Below are positions 15,994 through 24,607 of a stretch of 64,000 bases of DNA, in pieces. The first letter of the stretch is position 1. Every line of letters begins with the position of its first letter. The position numbers and the translations under genes were made by a program. The notes under the pieces are model-generated. The model saw only the letters and a list, made by a program, of their open reading frames with translations. It had not been told where the DNA came from and did not search any database. Origin of the DNA: Leptolyngbya boryana PCC 6306 (GTDB lineage: Bacteria; Cyanobacteriota; Cyanobacteriia; Leptolyngbyales; Leptolyngbyaceae); assembly GCF_000353285.1 (NCBI RefSeq), contig NZ_KB731324.1, positions 2,312,577 to 2,376,576 on the forward strand. The letters are read 5' to 3'.

Positions 15994-17811
15994 ATGTTGT
16001 CTCTCCGTTATTTGATTCGCAAACTTCAGGGTGCAAGCCATTTGCTTCCTGCACTGCGCTTTGTCTGGAAAGGTTCGCCGCGATGGACTTTAGCCCATGT
16101 GACGCTAATTTTCATTCAAGGGCTTTTGCCGATCGCATTACTCTATCTAACCAAACTCATTATTGATATCGTTACAAGTAGTATTGCGCTGCCTGATAAA
16201 ACATTGCTGTTTCAGCGTTTACTTGTCTTACTTGGATTGATGGGTGCTGTTACCGTCATCGCTGCGATTCTCGCTGCTTTAGCCGAACTAGTTAACAGTG
16301 CCCAGACTCAGCAAGTCACTGATTATATGCAAGGCATTGTTCATGCCAAGTCACTAGAAATTGACCTAGAATACTACGAAAATCCAGACTATCACAATAG
16401 CCTACAACGTGCTCAACAAGAAGCTTTTTACCGTCCTAATCAAATCTTGGAGCACTTGATCCAGCTTGGTCAAACAATGATCACGTTAGTGCTGATGGTC
16501 GGCTTACTCGTTGCGCTACATTGGGGAATTGCAGGCATTCTCTTTGCGGCTTCGGTTCCATCCATTCTCGTTCGTTTGAAGTACGCCTCTATCCTACATG
16601 CTTGGCAACGTCGTCGAACTGAGATGCAGCGACAAGGAGAATACTTAAGCTGGTTACTCACAGGGGATTGGTTTGCAAAAGAGCTACGCCTCTTCGATCT
16701 CGGCAACCTTTTTAGTCAACGCTTTCAGCGGATTCGCAAGCAGTTGTATCAAGAAACTTTGCAGATTGGAACTCAGCGCGCGATCGCGAATGTTCTCGCC
16801 CAAAGCCTCTCTGCTCTGCTCCTTTTTTCTGCTTACAGTTTTGTGGTCTATCAAGCGTTTCAGGGTCAACTACAAATCGGAGATTTAGTCCTTTACCATG
16901 CTGCACTCCAACAAGGACAAGCTGCTTTGAAAGGGTTACTTGGAAGTTTGTCTGCACTCTACGAAGACAATCTCTTCCTGAGCAATCTTTATGAATTTCT
17001 AGAACTCCAGCCAAAAATCGCCGCACCCCTTCATCCTAAACCACTCCCTCGACCGATGCGATCGGGGATTGTATTCGATCGCGTGAGCTTTCAATATAGC
17101 AATACGCCCCGTTGGGCATTGAAAGACGTTAGCCTGACAATTCGCCCTGGTGAGGTCATTGCTCTCGTCGGCGAAAATGGTTCTGGAAAAACAACTCTGA
17201 TTAAACTGCTCTGTCGGCTATATGAACCTACACAAGGCAAGATTACCCTCGATGGCGTTGCCTTAGAGCAATATGATCTCGTAGACTTGCGCCGACAGAT
17301 TAGTGTAGTTTTTCAGGACTATGTGAAGTACTATTTCACAGCTTGGGAAAACATTTGGTTCGGCAATATCGAACTTCCACCTGGGGCAGAAACGGTGATG
17401 CAAGCTGCTAAACAATCGGGAGCCGATGCGGTGATTCAAACATTACCCCAAGGCTATGACACGATGCTCGGAAAATTATTTGAACAAGGCGAAGAGTTAA
17501 GCATTGGACAATGGCAAAAAGTTGCGCTGGCGAGAGCGTTTTTGCGCCAGTCCCAGTTAGTTGTCTTAGATGAGCCGACCAGTGCAATGGATCCGAAAGC
17601 AGAATATGAAGTTTTTCAGCAGTTTCGGCAACTGATTCAGAATCAATCTGCCATTTTGATTAGCCATCGATTATCTACGGTTAAGATGGCTGACCGAATT
17701 TATGTCGTCGATCGTGGAACGATCGTGGAACAAGGCACGCATACTGAATTAATGCAGTTAAACGGCAGATATGCTCATTTATTTGAAACTCAGGCTCAGA
17801 ACTATCGCTAG
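15994..17811 (+). CDS. ABC exporter of the RiPP operon (lasso D type)
   Basis: The 605-residue half-transporter has an N-terminal membrane domain with about six segments and a C-terminal ATPase: Walker A GENGSGKTT (about 394), signature LSIGQWQK (about 503), Walker B LVVLDEPTSAMD and the H-loop ISHRLST. There is no C39 peptidase domain at the N-terminus, in line with leader removal by the B2 protease. In lasso systems the D protein exports the mature peptide and gives self-immunity. It starts three bases after the PRMT-like gene and closes the operon. Confidence 0.92.
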   Translation: MLSLRYLIRKLQGASHLLPALRFVWKGSPRWTLAHVTLIFIQGLLPIALLYLTKLIIDIVTSSIALPDKTLLFQRLLVLLGLMGAVTVIAAILAALAELVNSAQTQQVTDYMQGIVHAKSLEIDLEYYENPDYHNSLQRAQQEAFYRPNQILEHLIQLGQTMITLVLMVGLLVALHWGIAGILFAASVPSILVRLKYASILHAWQRRRTEMQRQGEYLSWLLTGDWFAKELRLFDLGNLFSQRFQRIRKQLYQETLQIGTQRAIANVLAQSLSALLLFSAYSFVVYQAFQGQLQIGDLVLYHAALQQGQAALKGLLGSLSALYEDNLFLSNLYEFLELQPKIAAPLHPKPLPRPMRSGIVFDRVSFQYSNTPRWALKDVSLTIRPGEVIALVGENGSGKTTLIKLLCRLYEPTQGKITLDGVALEQYDLVDLRRQISVVFQDYVKYYFTAWENIWFGNIELPPGAETVMQAAKQSGADAVIQTLPQGYDTMLGKLFEQGEELSIGQWQKVALARAFLRQSQLVVLDEPTSAMDPKAEYEVFQQFRQLIQNQSAILISHRLSTVKMADRIYVVDRGTIVEQGTHTELMQLNGRYAHLFETQAQNYR

Positions 17812-18347
17812 GAATTCTTGAGCACTGTAGAGATATCAATGCTTTATCTCAGTCAGCAACATCTTCCCCAACTCTGATTTTCTAGAAAATCCCAAAGTGG
17901 CTGTTTTGTAAAACAAGTTGAATCTGGCGATCGCAGAAATCAAAGTCCCATCCAAACTATGCAGATTCGCAAGTTTCTCTACAAGTTCGGATTAGATTGA
18001 GGAAATCTAATCCGAAGCCGTTTATCAAAGTGGAGGGGCGGCTCCTGAGAAAACTGCGTTCCAAGAATTCTTGTGAAGCGATCGCTGCTCCGGATCTTCT
18101 CGGCTTGGGAGAGCGATTCTTTAAACTGCATAAGCGAGCAGGCTTGAACATATTAATTAATATCAGCCACAATCTGCGGAAGATTGGGTGTTGCAGTTCG
18201 CATTAGGTAGCAAAAAATGCGAACTAACCCCCTACGGTTGCTGTATCTATCGAGAGTACGTTGTAATCTTGATAGGGAGTATCGTCACATTTTCCGCGTT
18301 TTATGACAGAACGGACACATTCGTGTTGTTTCGCTTGAGGTCAAGAA
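17812..18347. other. Gap after the RiPP operon
   Basis: This 536-base stretch contains one strong hairpin (described separately) and otherwise no coding region that I can support; the open frames in it lack ribosome binding sites and familiar composition. The last part carries GAGG seven bases before the ATG of the caspase-like gene and should hold its promoter. Confidence 0.5.
17986..18016 (+). terminator. Perfect 13-bp hairpin downstream of the RiPP operon
   Basis: TTCGGATTAGATT pairs exactly with AATCTAATCCGAA across a five-base loop, 174 bases after the exporter gene. There is no T-run after it, so it may be a processing or stability element, or part of a small RNA, rather than a classic terminator. 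Confidence 0.5.
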
Positions 18348-20813
18348 ATGCCCCCAGTCGGTGTTGGTGCGAGTCGATTTGCTTCCGCCTTAGAAACAGG
18401 TGAAGCAAAACTCTGGGTAATGATGCTTGGGATCAATGATTACCAAGATGCAACATTGCCAAAGTTACGCTATGCCGCTTTTGACTGTCAAGGGTTGAGC
18501 CAAGCACTCGCTGAAGCAACGCAAGCATTTCCGCAGAAAGAGTTTTTTATTCATCACGATCTGACTCCAGACAAACCGACGCTACAAGCAATTCAGGCGA
18601 GCTTAGACCGCATTGTTGCCTCGGCAAAAACGCAAGATACAGTTTTATTCTATTTTTCTGGGCATGGTGTTCTAGAACCGGAGAGCCAGCAAACCGTGTT
18701 ATGTCTTGCGGACACACAAAAACAGCATCTGCTCAAGACTGGGCTATGTTTTCAAAATCTATTAGCGACTTTGGGCAACTGTGCGGCTCATAGTCAACTG
18801 ATTTGGCTCGACGCTTGTCACAGCGGCAATATTTCCCTATCTGGTGCGCGTGGACACTTCTCTGAACCTGCTCTGCTCAATCCAACGCCGCAACTTTTAG
18901 AAATGCTGCGCCAAAGAGCAGCAAAGAGTCGCGGATTTTATGCTTTACTTTCGTGCGATCAAGGACAGCAATCTTGGGAGTTTCCCGATCTGGGTCATGG
19001 TGTATTTAGTTACTATTTAATGCGCGGATTGCGCGGAGAAGCGGCTGGAGCTTATGGCATTATCGATGCAGATGCTCTTTATCGTTATGTGTATCATCAA
19101 ACACTTCAGTACATTGAGCAGACGAATCAGCAGTTGCGGTTAATCAATCAGCAGAAACGGAATAAAGGCGAAACAGATTTACATCCAGAGTATTCCCTGC
19201 AAACACCGAAGCGGATTGTTGAGGGGATCGGAGAGACAATTTTAGGACTTAAACCAACTCACACTGAAGTAGTGCAACAACGACAAGCTTTGATTGTGGA
19301 CGGGCTGATTCATCATACAGTCAGTCCTGCCGTATCGGACGTTCTGCGTCAGGATGGTAATTTTGACCTAACTTACTTCCCTCAGCCCAGTGATGCTTGG
19401 TCGAATGTTCGATCTGAGATTGCAACATTTCTTCAGCAAGACATGACTGTGCCGGAACAGCGATCGTCCGGGTCGATTCAAACTGTGGCAACGCGATTGT
19501 TATATCTGCGAGGACGGATTGAATCTTCAGAGGATGGCGATTCCTGGTTATTTTTGGGAGATGGGGCTTGGCTGAGTCGAACTTGGCTGCGGCAAGAACT
19601 TCGGCGATCGCGCACGGCTCAGCAAATTGTCATTCTCGATTGTCCGGGCGCAACTTCTTTAGAAGATTGGGTCGAGGATCTCAAGTTTTCGTCGGATCAT
19701 GGTCAGTGCATTCTTGCCTGTGCTTCGCCTCAAGATGAACCAGAATTGTTTGCTCAAGTCTTGCTCGAAGCATTGATTGCGGCTCCGGCTCAAACAGGGT
19801 TGTCGATGGCAGGATTGCTGGCAAAGCTGCAAACGAACTTAGATGGTTTGGGATTGACGTGCTACCTTTGGCTGTCTGGGACGCAGGGATTGATTGAAAT
19901 GCTGCCTCCAGTCCTAGAGACGCAAACCGTTCAATCGGTTCAGTCAGACACTTCGCATGATTCGCAAGCGGCGAGTACTGAAATTCCGTTGGATGAATTC
20001 ATCGCTCGGATTAAGCCCTTGTTGTTGAAATTAGTCGGGCCGATCGCGCCGAGTTTAATCGAGCAGGCAGCAGAACCGCTGCAAGAAAGCAGTCCTCAAC
20101 TTTTGATTCGCGCCTTGTCTGCACTGATCCCCGCCAAGCATCGCACATATTTTGAACAAGAGGCAGGATCGCTGATCCAAGTTCCTGCTCAGCCTGAAAA
20201 TGTCAGTGAAGCAAGAGCGATCGCTTTACCGATCCCCGAGCAAATTCAGCCACAAACTCATCCATCTATCCAGCAAAGCGTACCCCCTCAGCAACGCGAC
20301 CAATTTGTCGATCAAACGGCTCCCCGTCTCACCGCAGAACAGCTTGCAAGCATTGAGCAATTTCTGATTGAACTTGTAGGACCGATCGCACCCATGCTCT
20401 TAGGGCAACTCTCTCCCGCAGCTTGTGATCCGATAGTCATGCAGGAAGAGTTAGCCGTGCATCTATCACCTGTGCAGCAGACAAAATTAGCGCAGCGCAT
20501 TACTGCACTGATGCAGTTGCCTCCGAAATCACAGAGTCCTCGCTTGAGTACGGCAAAAGGGTATGGAGTTGCTGTCCGAGAGCCACAGCAGACTCAAGAA
20601 GCGCTGAGCGATCGCTTAGTCAATGCTCAATTAATTCAGGTCTGTGAGCAAGAACTGACCTGTTTGATTGGGCCGATCGCGAAGTTTATTGTGACAACGA
20701 AACGAGATTTAGAGAATCAGGTGTCTCTGACCACGTTTGTGGAGGAGTTGATCACAGAGATTCCCGATCGTCAGAAAGCAGACGAGTTTCGGCGGAAGAT
20801 ATTGAGAAATTAA
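18348..20813 (+). CDS. Caspase-like (metacaspase) protein with three LVGPIA modules
   Basis: The N-terminal 260 residues are a C14 caspase-fold peptidase: strand LWVMMLGINDYQD, catalytic His in FYFSGHGV (about 106) and Cys in LIWLDACHSG (about 157). A middle region (about 310-520) has no motif that I recognise. The C-terminal 270 residues hold three copies of a module built around LVGPIAPSLI (about 562), LVGPIAPMLL (about 677) and LIGPIAKFIV (about 774), each within a predicted helical segment of 80-110 residues. Cyanobacterial caspase-like proteins are linked to regulated proteolysis and to conflict or abortive responses; the modules could recruit partners. GAGG precedes the ATG by seven bases. 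Confidence 0.82.
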   Translation: MPPVGVGASRFASALETGEAKLWVMMLGINDYQDATLPKLRYAAFDCQGLSQALAEATQAFPQKEFFIHHDLTPDKPTLQAIQASLDRIVASAKTQDTVLFYFSGHGVLEPESQQTVLCLADTQKQHLLKTGLCFQNLLATLGNCAAHSQLIWLDACHSGNISLSGARGHFSEPALLNPTPQLLEMLRQRAAKSRGFYALLSCDQGQQSWEFPDLGHGVFSYYLMRGLRGEAAGAYGIIDADALYRYVYHQTLQYIEQTNQQLRLINQQKRNKGETDLHPEYSLQTPKRIVEGIGETILGLKPTHTEVVQQRQALIVDGLIHHTVSPAVSDVLRQDGNFDLTYFPQPSDAWSNVRSEIATFLQQDMTVPEQRSSGSIQTVATRLLYLRGRIESSEDGDSWLFLGDGAWLSRTWLRQELRRSRTAQQIVILDCPGATSLEDWVEDLKFSSDHGQCILACASPQDEPELFAQVLLEALIAAPAQTGLSMAGLLAKLQTNLDGLGLTCYLWLSGTQGLIEMLPPVLETQTVQSVQSDTSHDSQAASTEIPLDEFIARIKPLLLKLVGPIAPSLIEQAAEPLQESSPQLLIRALSALIPAKHRTYFEQEAGSLIQVPAQPENVSEARAIALPIPEQIQPQTHPSIQQSVPPQQRDQFVDQTAPRLTAEQLASIEQFLIELVGPIAPMLLGQLSPAACDPIVMQEELAVHLSPVQQTKLAQRITALMQLPPKSQSPRLSTAKGYGVAVREPQQTQEALSDRLVNAQLIQVCEQELTCLIGPIAKFIVTTKRDLENQVSLTTFVEELITEIPDRQKADEFRRKILRN

Positions 20814-20971
20814 GAGATTAGAATCGGCGCGAATTCGATTCGTCGATCGCTCATATGTTAATTAAACATCTCGGCGAACTTAGATTCATTGAGGCTGTAT
20901 GAATTGGGTCTCGACTTCGCCCCAACCTGCGAAAAATCCTCAATTTTGAGCGGTTCGCGAAGCGCATCTGA

Positions 20972-21040
20972 GCGGGTGAATGAAAAGTTTTCGCTGATAC
21001 GCGTTCACCCGCCCTGACTTCTACAGGAACGGGTGAACGC
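20972..21040. terminator. Competing hairpins between convergent genes
   Basis: GCGTTCACCCG at 21001 pairs perfectly with CGGGTGAACGC at 21030 (11 bp). The same middle arm can instead pair with GCGGGTGAA at 20972. The region separates the caspase-like gene from the convergent heme sensor gene and probably ends transcription in both directions. The alternative folds suggest a decayed repeat. Confidence 0.55.
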
Positions 21041-21075
21041 GATAAACAACAGGATTTTATTGAATCGTAAATCCT

Positions 21076-21978
21076 TTACTTGCGCTTGTTCAGCAAGTTC
21101 ATTGAAATCTCCAGGCTCGACTTCATCCGATTAAAAGCTGCGGCCAACGCGCCAATCTCATCTTGAGTATCTTGCTCAAACTCCATATCCATTTGCCCCA
21201 TACTGACTGCTTCCGCAGCATTCGAGATCCGACGAATCGGACGAATCACCGATCGTCTGAGCAAGGTGTTAATTAACAGCGCGAGCGCAATGAAGACTGC
21301 CGTTAAAATTGCCATCACGGTTAAGAGCGATCGCCAAGCGTTATTAATCACTTCACCTGCTGGTACAGCAATAATCTGAGTTGCAACAATCTCATTGAGA
21401 TTCCAACCAAATCCACCCGCATCGCCATAGGTTGCAATTTGACTTTTCGGTGCTTTATCGGGGGTCGAATGGCACTCCAAACAGCTTTGCTTACTCACAC
21501 TTAACGGACGAGCAATATAGTAAACCTGCCCACCCGGTAAATCGCGAAACCCAGAGATTTCCTTAGTGTTAGGTTCTTTTTGAAACCGCTCGACTAAAGA
21601 AGCCTCAAATACATCTGCCTTATCTCGCGGGTTAGTTGGATTCAAAGTGGCTTCTTTGTAAAAGAAATCTTTGTACTCGTTATTTTCACGAAACCGCTGA
21701 AAGACTTCGTTTGCAGAGTAAGCAGGAACCGTTTCAGCAATAAAAGTCGGCTCTGTCTCTAAACGCGATTTGAGCAACGGCTGAATCTTAGTACTCGTAT
21801 AATCGCGCACTGAGTTCATGGATTGAATCAGAATCAAAGCTTTCGTCGTCACTTCTCCCCTAGCTCGATTTTCGAGCACCTGCGATAGTGCCAAACTACT
21901 CAACAGCAATCCAATTAAAAATGCGGCTGCTAACAAGACATTAAATTTAGCGCCAAGCTTTAGTTTCTTTAAAATCAT
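21076..21978 (-). CDS. Heme-binding (DUF3365/Tll0287-like) HAMP sensor
   Basis: The 300-residue protein has an N-terminal membrane segment (FNVLLAAAFLIGLLLSSLAL), an outward domain with a CLECH c-type heme motif at about residue 167 and the family's GGFGWNLNEIVATQIIAVPAGEV stretch, a second membrane segment (LLTVMAILTAVFIALALLINTLL), and a HAMP domain (VIRPIRRISNAAEAVSMGQMD, then DEIGALAAAFNRM). It ends soon after HAMP with no kinase, cyclase or methyl-accepting domain, so it must signal through a partner. The Tll0287 family binds heme and is thought to sense redox state or gases. It is divergent from a PhnD-like gene. Confidence 0.85.
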   Translation of the reverse strand: MILKKLKLGAKFNVLLAAAFLIGLLLSSLALSQVLENRARGEVTTKALILIQSMNSVRDYTSTKIQPLLKSRLETEPTFIAETVPAYSANEVFQRFRENNEYKDFFYKEATLNPTNPRDKADVFEASLVERFQKEPNTKEISGFRDLPGGQVYYIARPLSVSKQSCLECHSTPDKAPKSQIATYGDAGGFGWNLNEIVATQIIAVPAGEVINNAWRSLLTVMAILTAVFIALALLINTLLRRSVIRPIRRISNAAEAVSMGQMDMEFEQDTQDEIGALAAAFNRMKSSLEISMNLLNKRK

Positions 21979-22216
21979 GACTCAGACAACCTCGCGGGGA
22001 TCAAGAAACATCAACAAATAGATGCTCATTCAGGCAGGGAAAAGGAGATCGAATCAATCTGTATGCTCTTCTTAAAAGTAGCGAATTTTGGGTCTTTTCC
22101 TATCAAAGCGCTACAAACAGTTACGGTTCACAAAACGTTAGGTAGTATTCCGAGCAAAACAAGACGAGCATCCGGCAGTATGAAACAATAACTAGCATTC
22201 ATAAATTCATTCAGCA

Positions 22217-23227
22217 ATGGATAGCAGAACCTCCCGGCGCTCATTTCTAATTCTGTTATTTCTATCGGGATGTGGCATCGGTTCACGTTCAGTTCAAGCA
22301 ATTCAACTCACCATTGGAACGGTTAGCTACGGAGCCGCCAATTCTGGCAATCAGTACGATCGCTTTAAACAATATCTGGCTGAGAAACTGCAAGCGGTCA
22401 TCCAATTTGAGCCTGCTTTTAATGAACGCAAAGCCTTAGAGCGCATCAAAGCACAAGCTTGGTCAATCGTGTTTGCACCTCCTGGACTTGCCGCGATCGC
22501 GATGTCGCAATATCAATACACGCCGCTGTTTCCCTTAGTCGGGGTGAACAATCTGCGCTCGGTTCTGGTCGTTCCCAAAGAGAGTCCTATTTCAGACTTG
22601 CAAGCCTTATCAGGTAAAAGGTTAGCAATCGGACAACCTGGATCAGCGACAGGCTATTACTTTCCCATTTTTAATCTCTATGGTTTGACACTCAAAGAGC
22701 TTCTGGTGACATCCACTCCCAAAGCAGTCTTAGAAGCGATCGCACAAGGAACAGCAGATGCGGGAGCGCTGTCCCTCGAAGAATTCAATCTTTACAAATC
22801 GCAACTTAGCTCAGCAGAGTTTCGCATTTTGTACAACGACCCGCACAAAGTTCCAGCGGGAGTCGTGCTAGTTAGTCCGAGTGTCGATCGCACACTGCTA
22901 GAATCGATTCGCAAAGTTCTGGGAGATACGCCTTCAGTCGTTGCCCAGGAAGCAGGATTTGTTCCGACGGGAACTGTTCCGGACTACAAATATATGATTT
23001 CGGTCGTCGATCGTGTGCGTGCAATTTTTCCGGCAGATCGCGCTGAAGGTGCAGCTTTACTCGCCCAAAAACCCGTTCGACTGTTTACAGATGGACAGCC
23101 AGCAGCGCCTCAAGCTGCTTCACCTGCTCCTGCTTCGCCCACTGCTTCGCCTGCGTCAGAATCTCCTGCATCAACACCTGATGCTTCACCGACCGCAAGC
23201 TCTTCTCCTGCTCCTGGCTCACCTTGA
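22217..23227 (+). CDS. PhnD-like phosphate/phosphonate-type binding lipoprotein
   Basis: The signal ends in a lipobox (LFLSGCG), so the protein is a lipoprotein. The fold signature TIGTVSYGAANSG, then AFNERKALERI, IVFAPPGLAAI, VPKESPISDLQALSGKRLAIGQPGSATGYYFP is that of PhnD-type periplasmic binding proteins for phosphate, phosphite or phosphonate. The last 40 residues are an Ala-Ser-Pro-Thr tail. No permease or ATPase lies nearby; solitary PhnD-like proteins can also act as ligand receptors for membrane sensors. Divergence from the heme/HAMP gene hints at a shared role, but that is inference. Confidence 0.82.
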   Translation: MDSRTSRRSFLILLFLSGCGIGSRSVQAIQLTIGTVSYGAANSGNQYDRFKQYLAEKLQAVIQFEPAFNERKALERIKAQAWSIVFAPPGLAAIAMSQYQYTPLFPLVGVNNLRSVLVVPKESPISDLQALSGKRLAIGQPGSATGYYFPIFNLYGLTLKELLVTSTPKAVLEAIAQGTADAGALSLEEFNLYKSQLSSAEFRILYNDPHKVPAGVVLVSPSVDRTLLESIRKVLGDTPSVVAQEAGFVPTGTVPDYKYMISVVDRVRAIFPADRAEGAALLAQKPVRLFTDGQPAAPQAASPAPASPTASPASESPASTPDASPTASSSPAPGSP

Positions 23228-23369
23228 GCGATCGCCAATCATTCATCACCCACCTCCAAAAATTGCTTCTAGTCATTCTTACGACGGGGTGAAGAAGAAT
23301 ATGCAGTTCTGGTGCTTTTTCTAGAAAATGGATATAGTTTGAAGACTAGCTCTCGCTCAATCTGAACTC

Positions 23370-24569
23370 ATGCGATCGCGACAAAGTATTCTTGAAATCT
23401 TTTCCACGTTTCTACAGTTTGAGAGCGATTCAGCGACTCGATGGGTTTCAGATGCTCGCCTGCGTCGGAGTATGCAACGCTGTCTTGAAGAATCCGATGA
23501 ACAAGACCTTTCCGAAATGGTTTGGTCGCTGTATTGGCATCGGCTCTGGCAAGCCGACAGTCATCCTCTCGCAGTCGCTCATTTATCTGCTTATTTGCAA
23601 GAAGTCTGCTTTTGGTCAGCTCGAAAGCTGGCATTGAATATCGGCAGCAGTCAGTCGCTTGCGGATTTCTTTCAAATCGCGATCGTCAAAATTCACCGTG
23701 TCCTGCAAGGGTTCAATCCTCAACACAGTTCAGGTCTGAAACGCTACGCAAGTCTAGCGTTTAGCAATGTGATTAAAGATACATTGCGCCTGCGCCAAGA
23801 AGTCGATATCTGTACAGATTGGGCACTGATGCACAAGTTAAGTCACAAACGATTTGTCGAGTCGTTGCAGAATTTTGGGCTAGATGCTTCTGCGATCGCA
23901 GAGCGAGTCTTCGCTTGGCAATGTTTCAAAATCATCTACGCACCTGCTCAAGGCAAAGGCTTACGAAAATTAGCAAAACCTGACCTTTCGACCCTGCAAG
24001 CGATCGTCGATCTTTATAATCGCGATCGCGTTGCCACGTTAGGCGCAACTGCCCAACCTTGCAATCCAGCTTTATTAGAGCAATGGCTGACCACTTGCGG
24101 CAAGGCAGCGAGATCGTATCTCTACCCGTCTTTGATTTCGGCAGACACGCCGCAGCCGGGAGCCGAGAATACGGAAATGTTAGACAATTTTGAATCGACC
24201 TTTCAGGAGTCAAATCTCAGCCAAATTATTGAAGCAGAAGAGGAAGATCAGCGGAAACAAACGCGATCGCAGTTGAATGCGACCCTTTTGAAAGCCCTCG
24301 TCAAACTGGATTTACCCGCGCAACGCTTGCTGCAAATGTACTATGGGAAAGGCATGACGCAGCAAGAAATTGCGAAAGAATTAGACACAAAACAATACAC
24401 AGTTTCGCGACGATTAACCAATCTCAAACAAAGCCTGTTACAAATTCTTGCAGAATGGAGTCAGACAACCCTGCATCAAACTCTCAACTCGAACGTAGTG
24501 TCTAATATGAGTACGATTTTGGAGGAATGGCTGAAACTGCACTACAGTCATCCAGACCTGCCCTCCTAA
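23370..24569 (+). CDS. RNA polymerase sigma-70 family factor (alternative)
   Basis: The 399-residue protein ends with a clear sigma region 4: LVKLDLPAQRLLQMYYGKGMTQQEIAKELDTKQYTVSRRLTNLKQSLLQIL, a helix-turn-helix that reads -35 elements. Region 2-like sequence lies at about 75-135 (SLADFFQIAIVKIHRVLQGFNPQHSSGLKRYASLAFSNVI), followed by a long linker. This is the layout of the divergent cyanobacterial alternative sigma factors that are encoded with a DUF1822 gene. The next gene starts within or just after its 3' end, so the pair is probably co-expressed. Confidence 0.85.
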   Translation: MRSRQSILEIFSTFLQFESDSATRWVSDARLRRSMQRCLEESDEQDLSEMVWSLYWHRLWQADSHPLAVAHLSAYLQEVCFWSARKLALNIGSSQSLADFFQIAIVKIHRVLQGFNPQHSSGLKRYASLAFSNVIKDTLRLRQEVDICTDWALMHKLSHKRFVESLQNFGLDASAIAERVFAWQCFKIIYAPAQGKGLRKLAKPDLSTLQAIVDLYNRDRVATLGATAQPCNPALLEQWLTTCGKAARSYLYPSLISADTPQPGAENTEMLDNFESTFQESNLSQIIEAEEEDQRKQTRSQLNATLLKALVKLDLPAQRLLQMYYGKGMTQQEIAKELDTKQYTVSRRLTNLKQSLLQILAEWSQTTLHQTLNSNVVSNMSTILEEWLKLHYSHPDLPS

Positions 24570-24607
24570 ATATCGAGCGATATTTAGCGCGTTCTGAGGC
24601 AAGTCCT

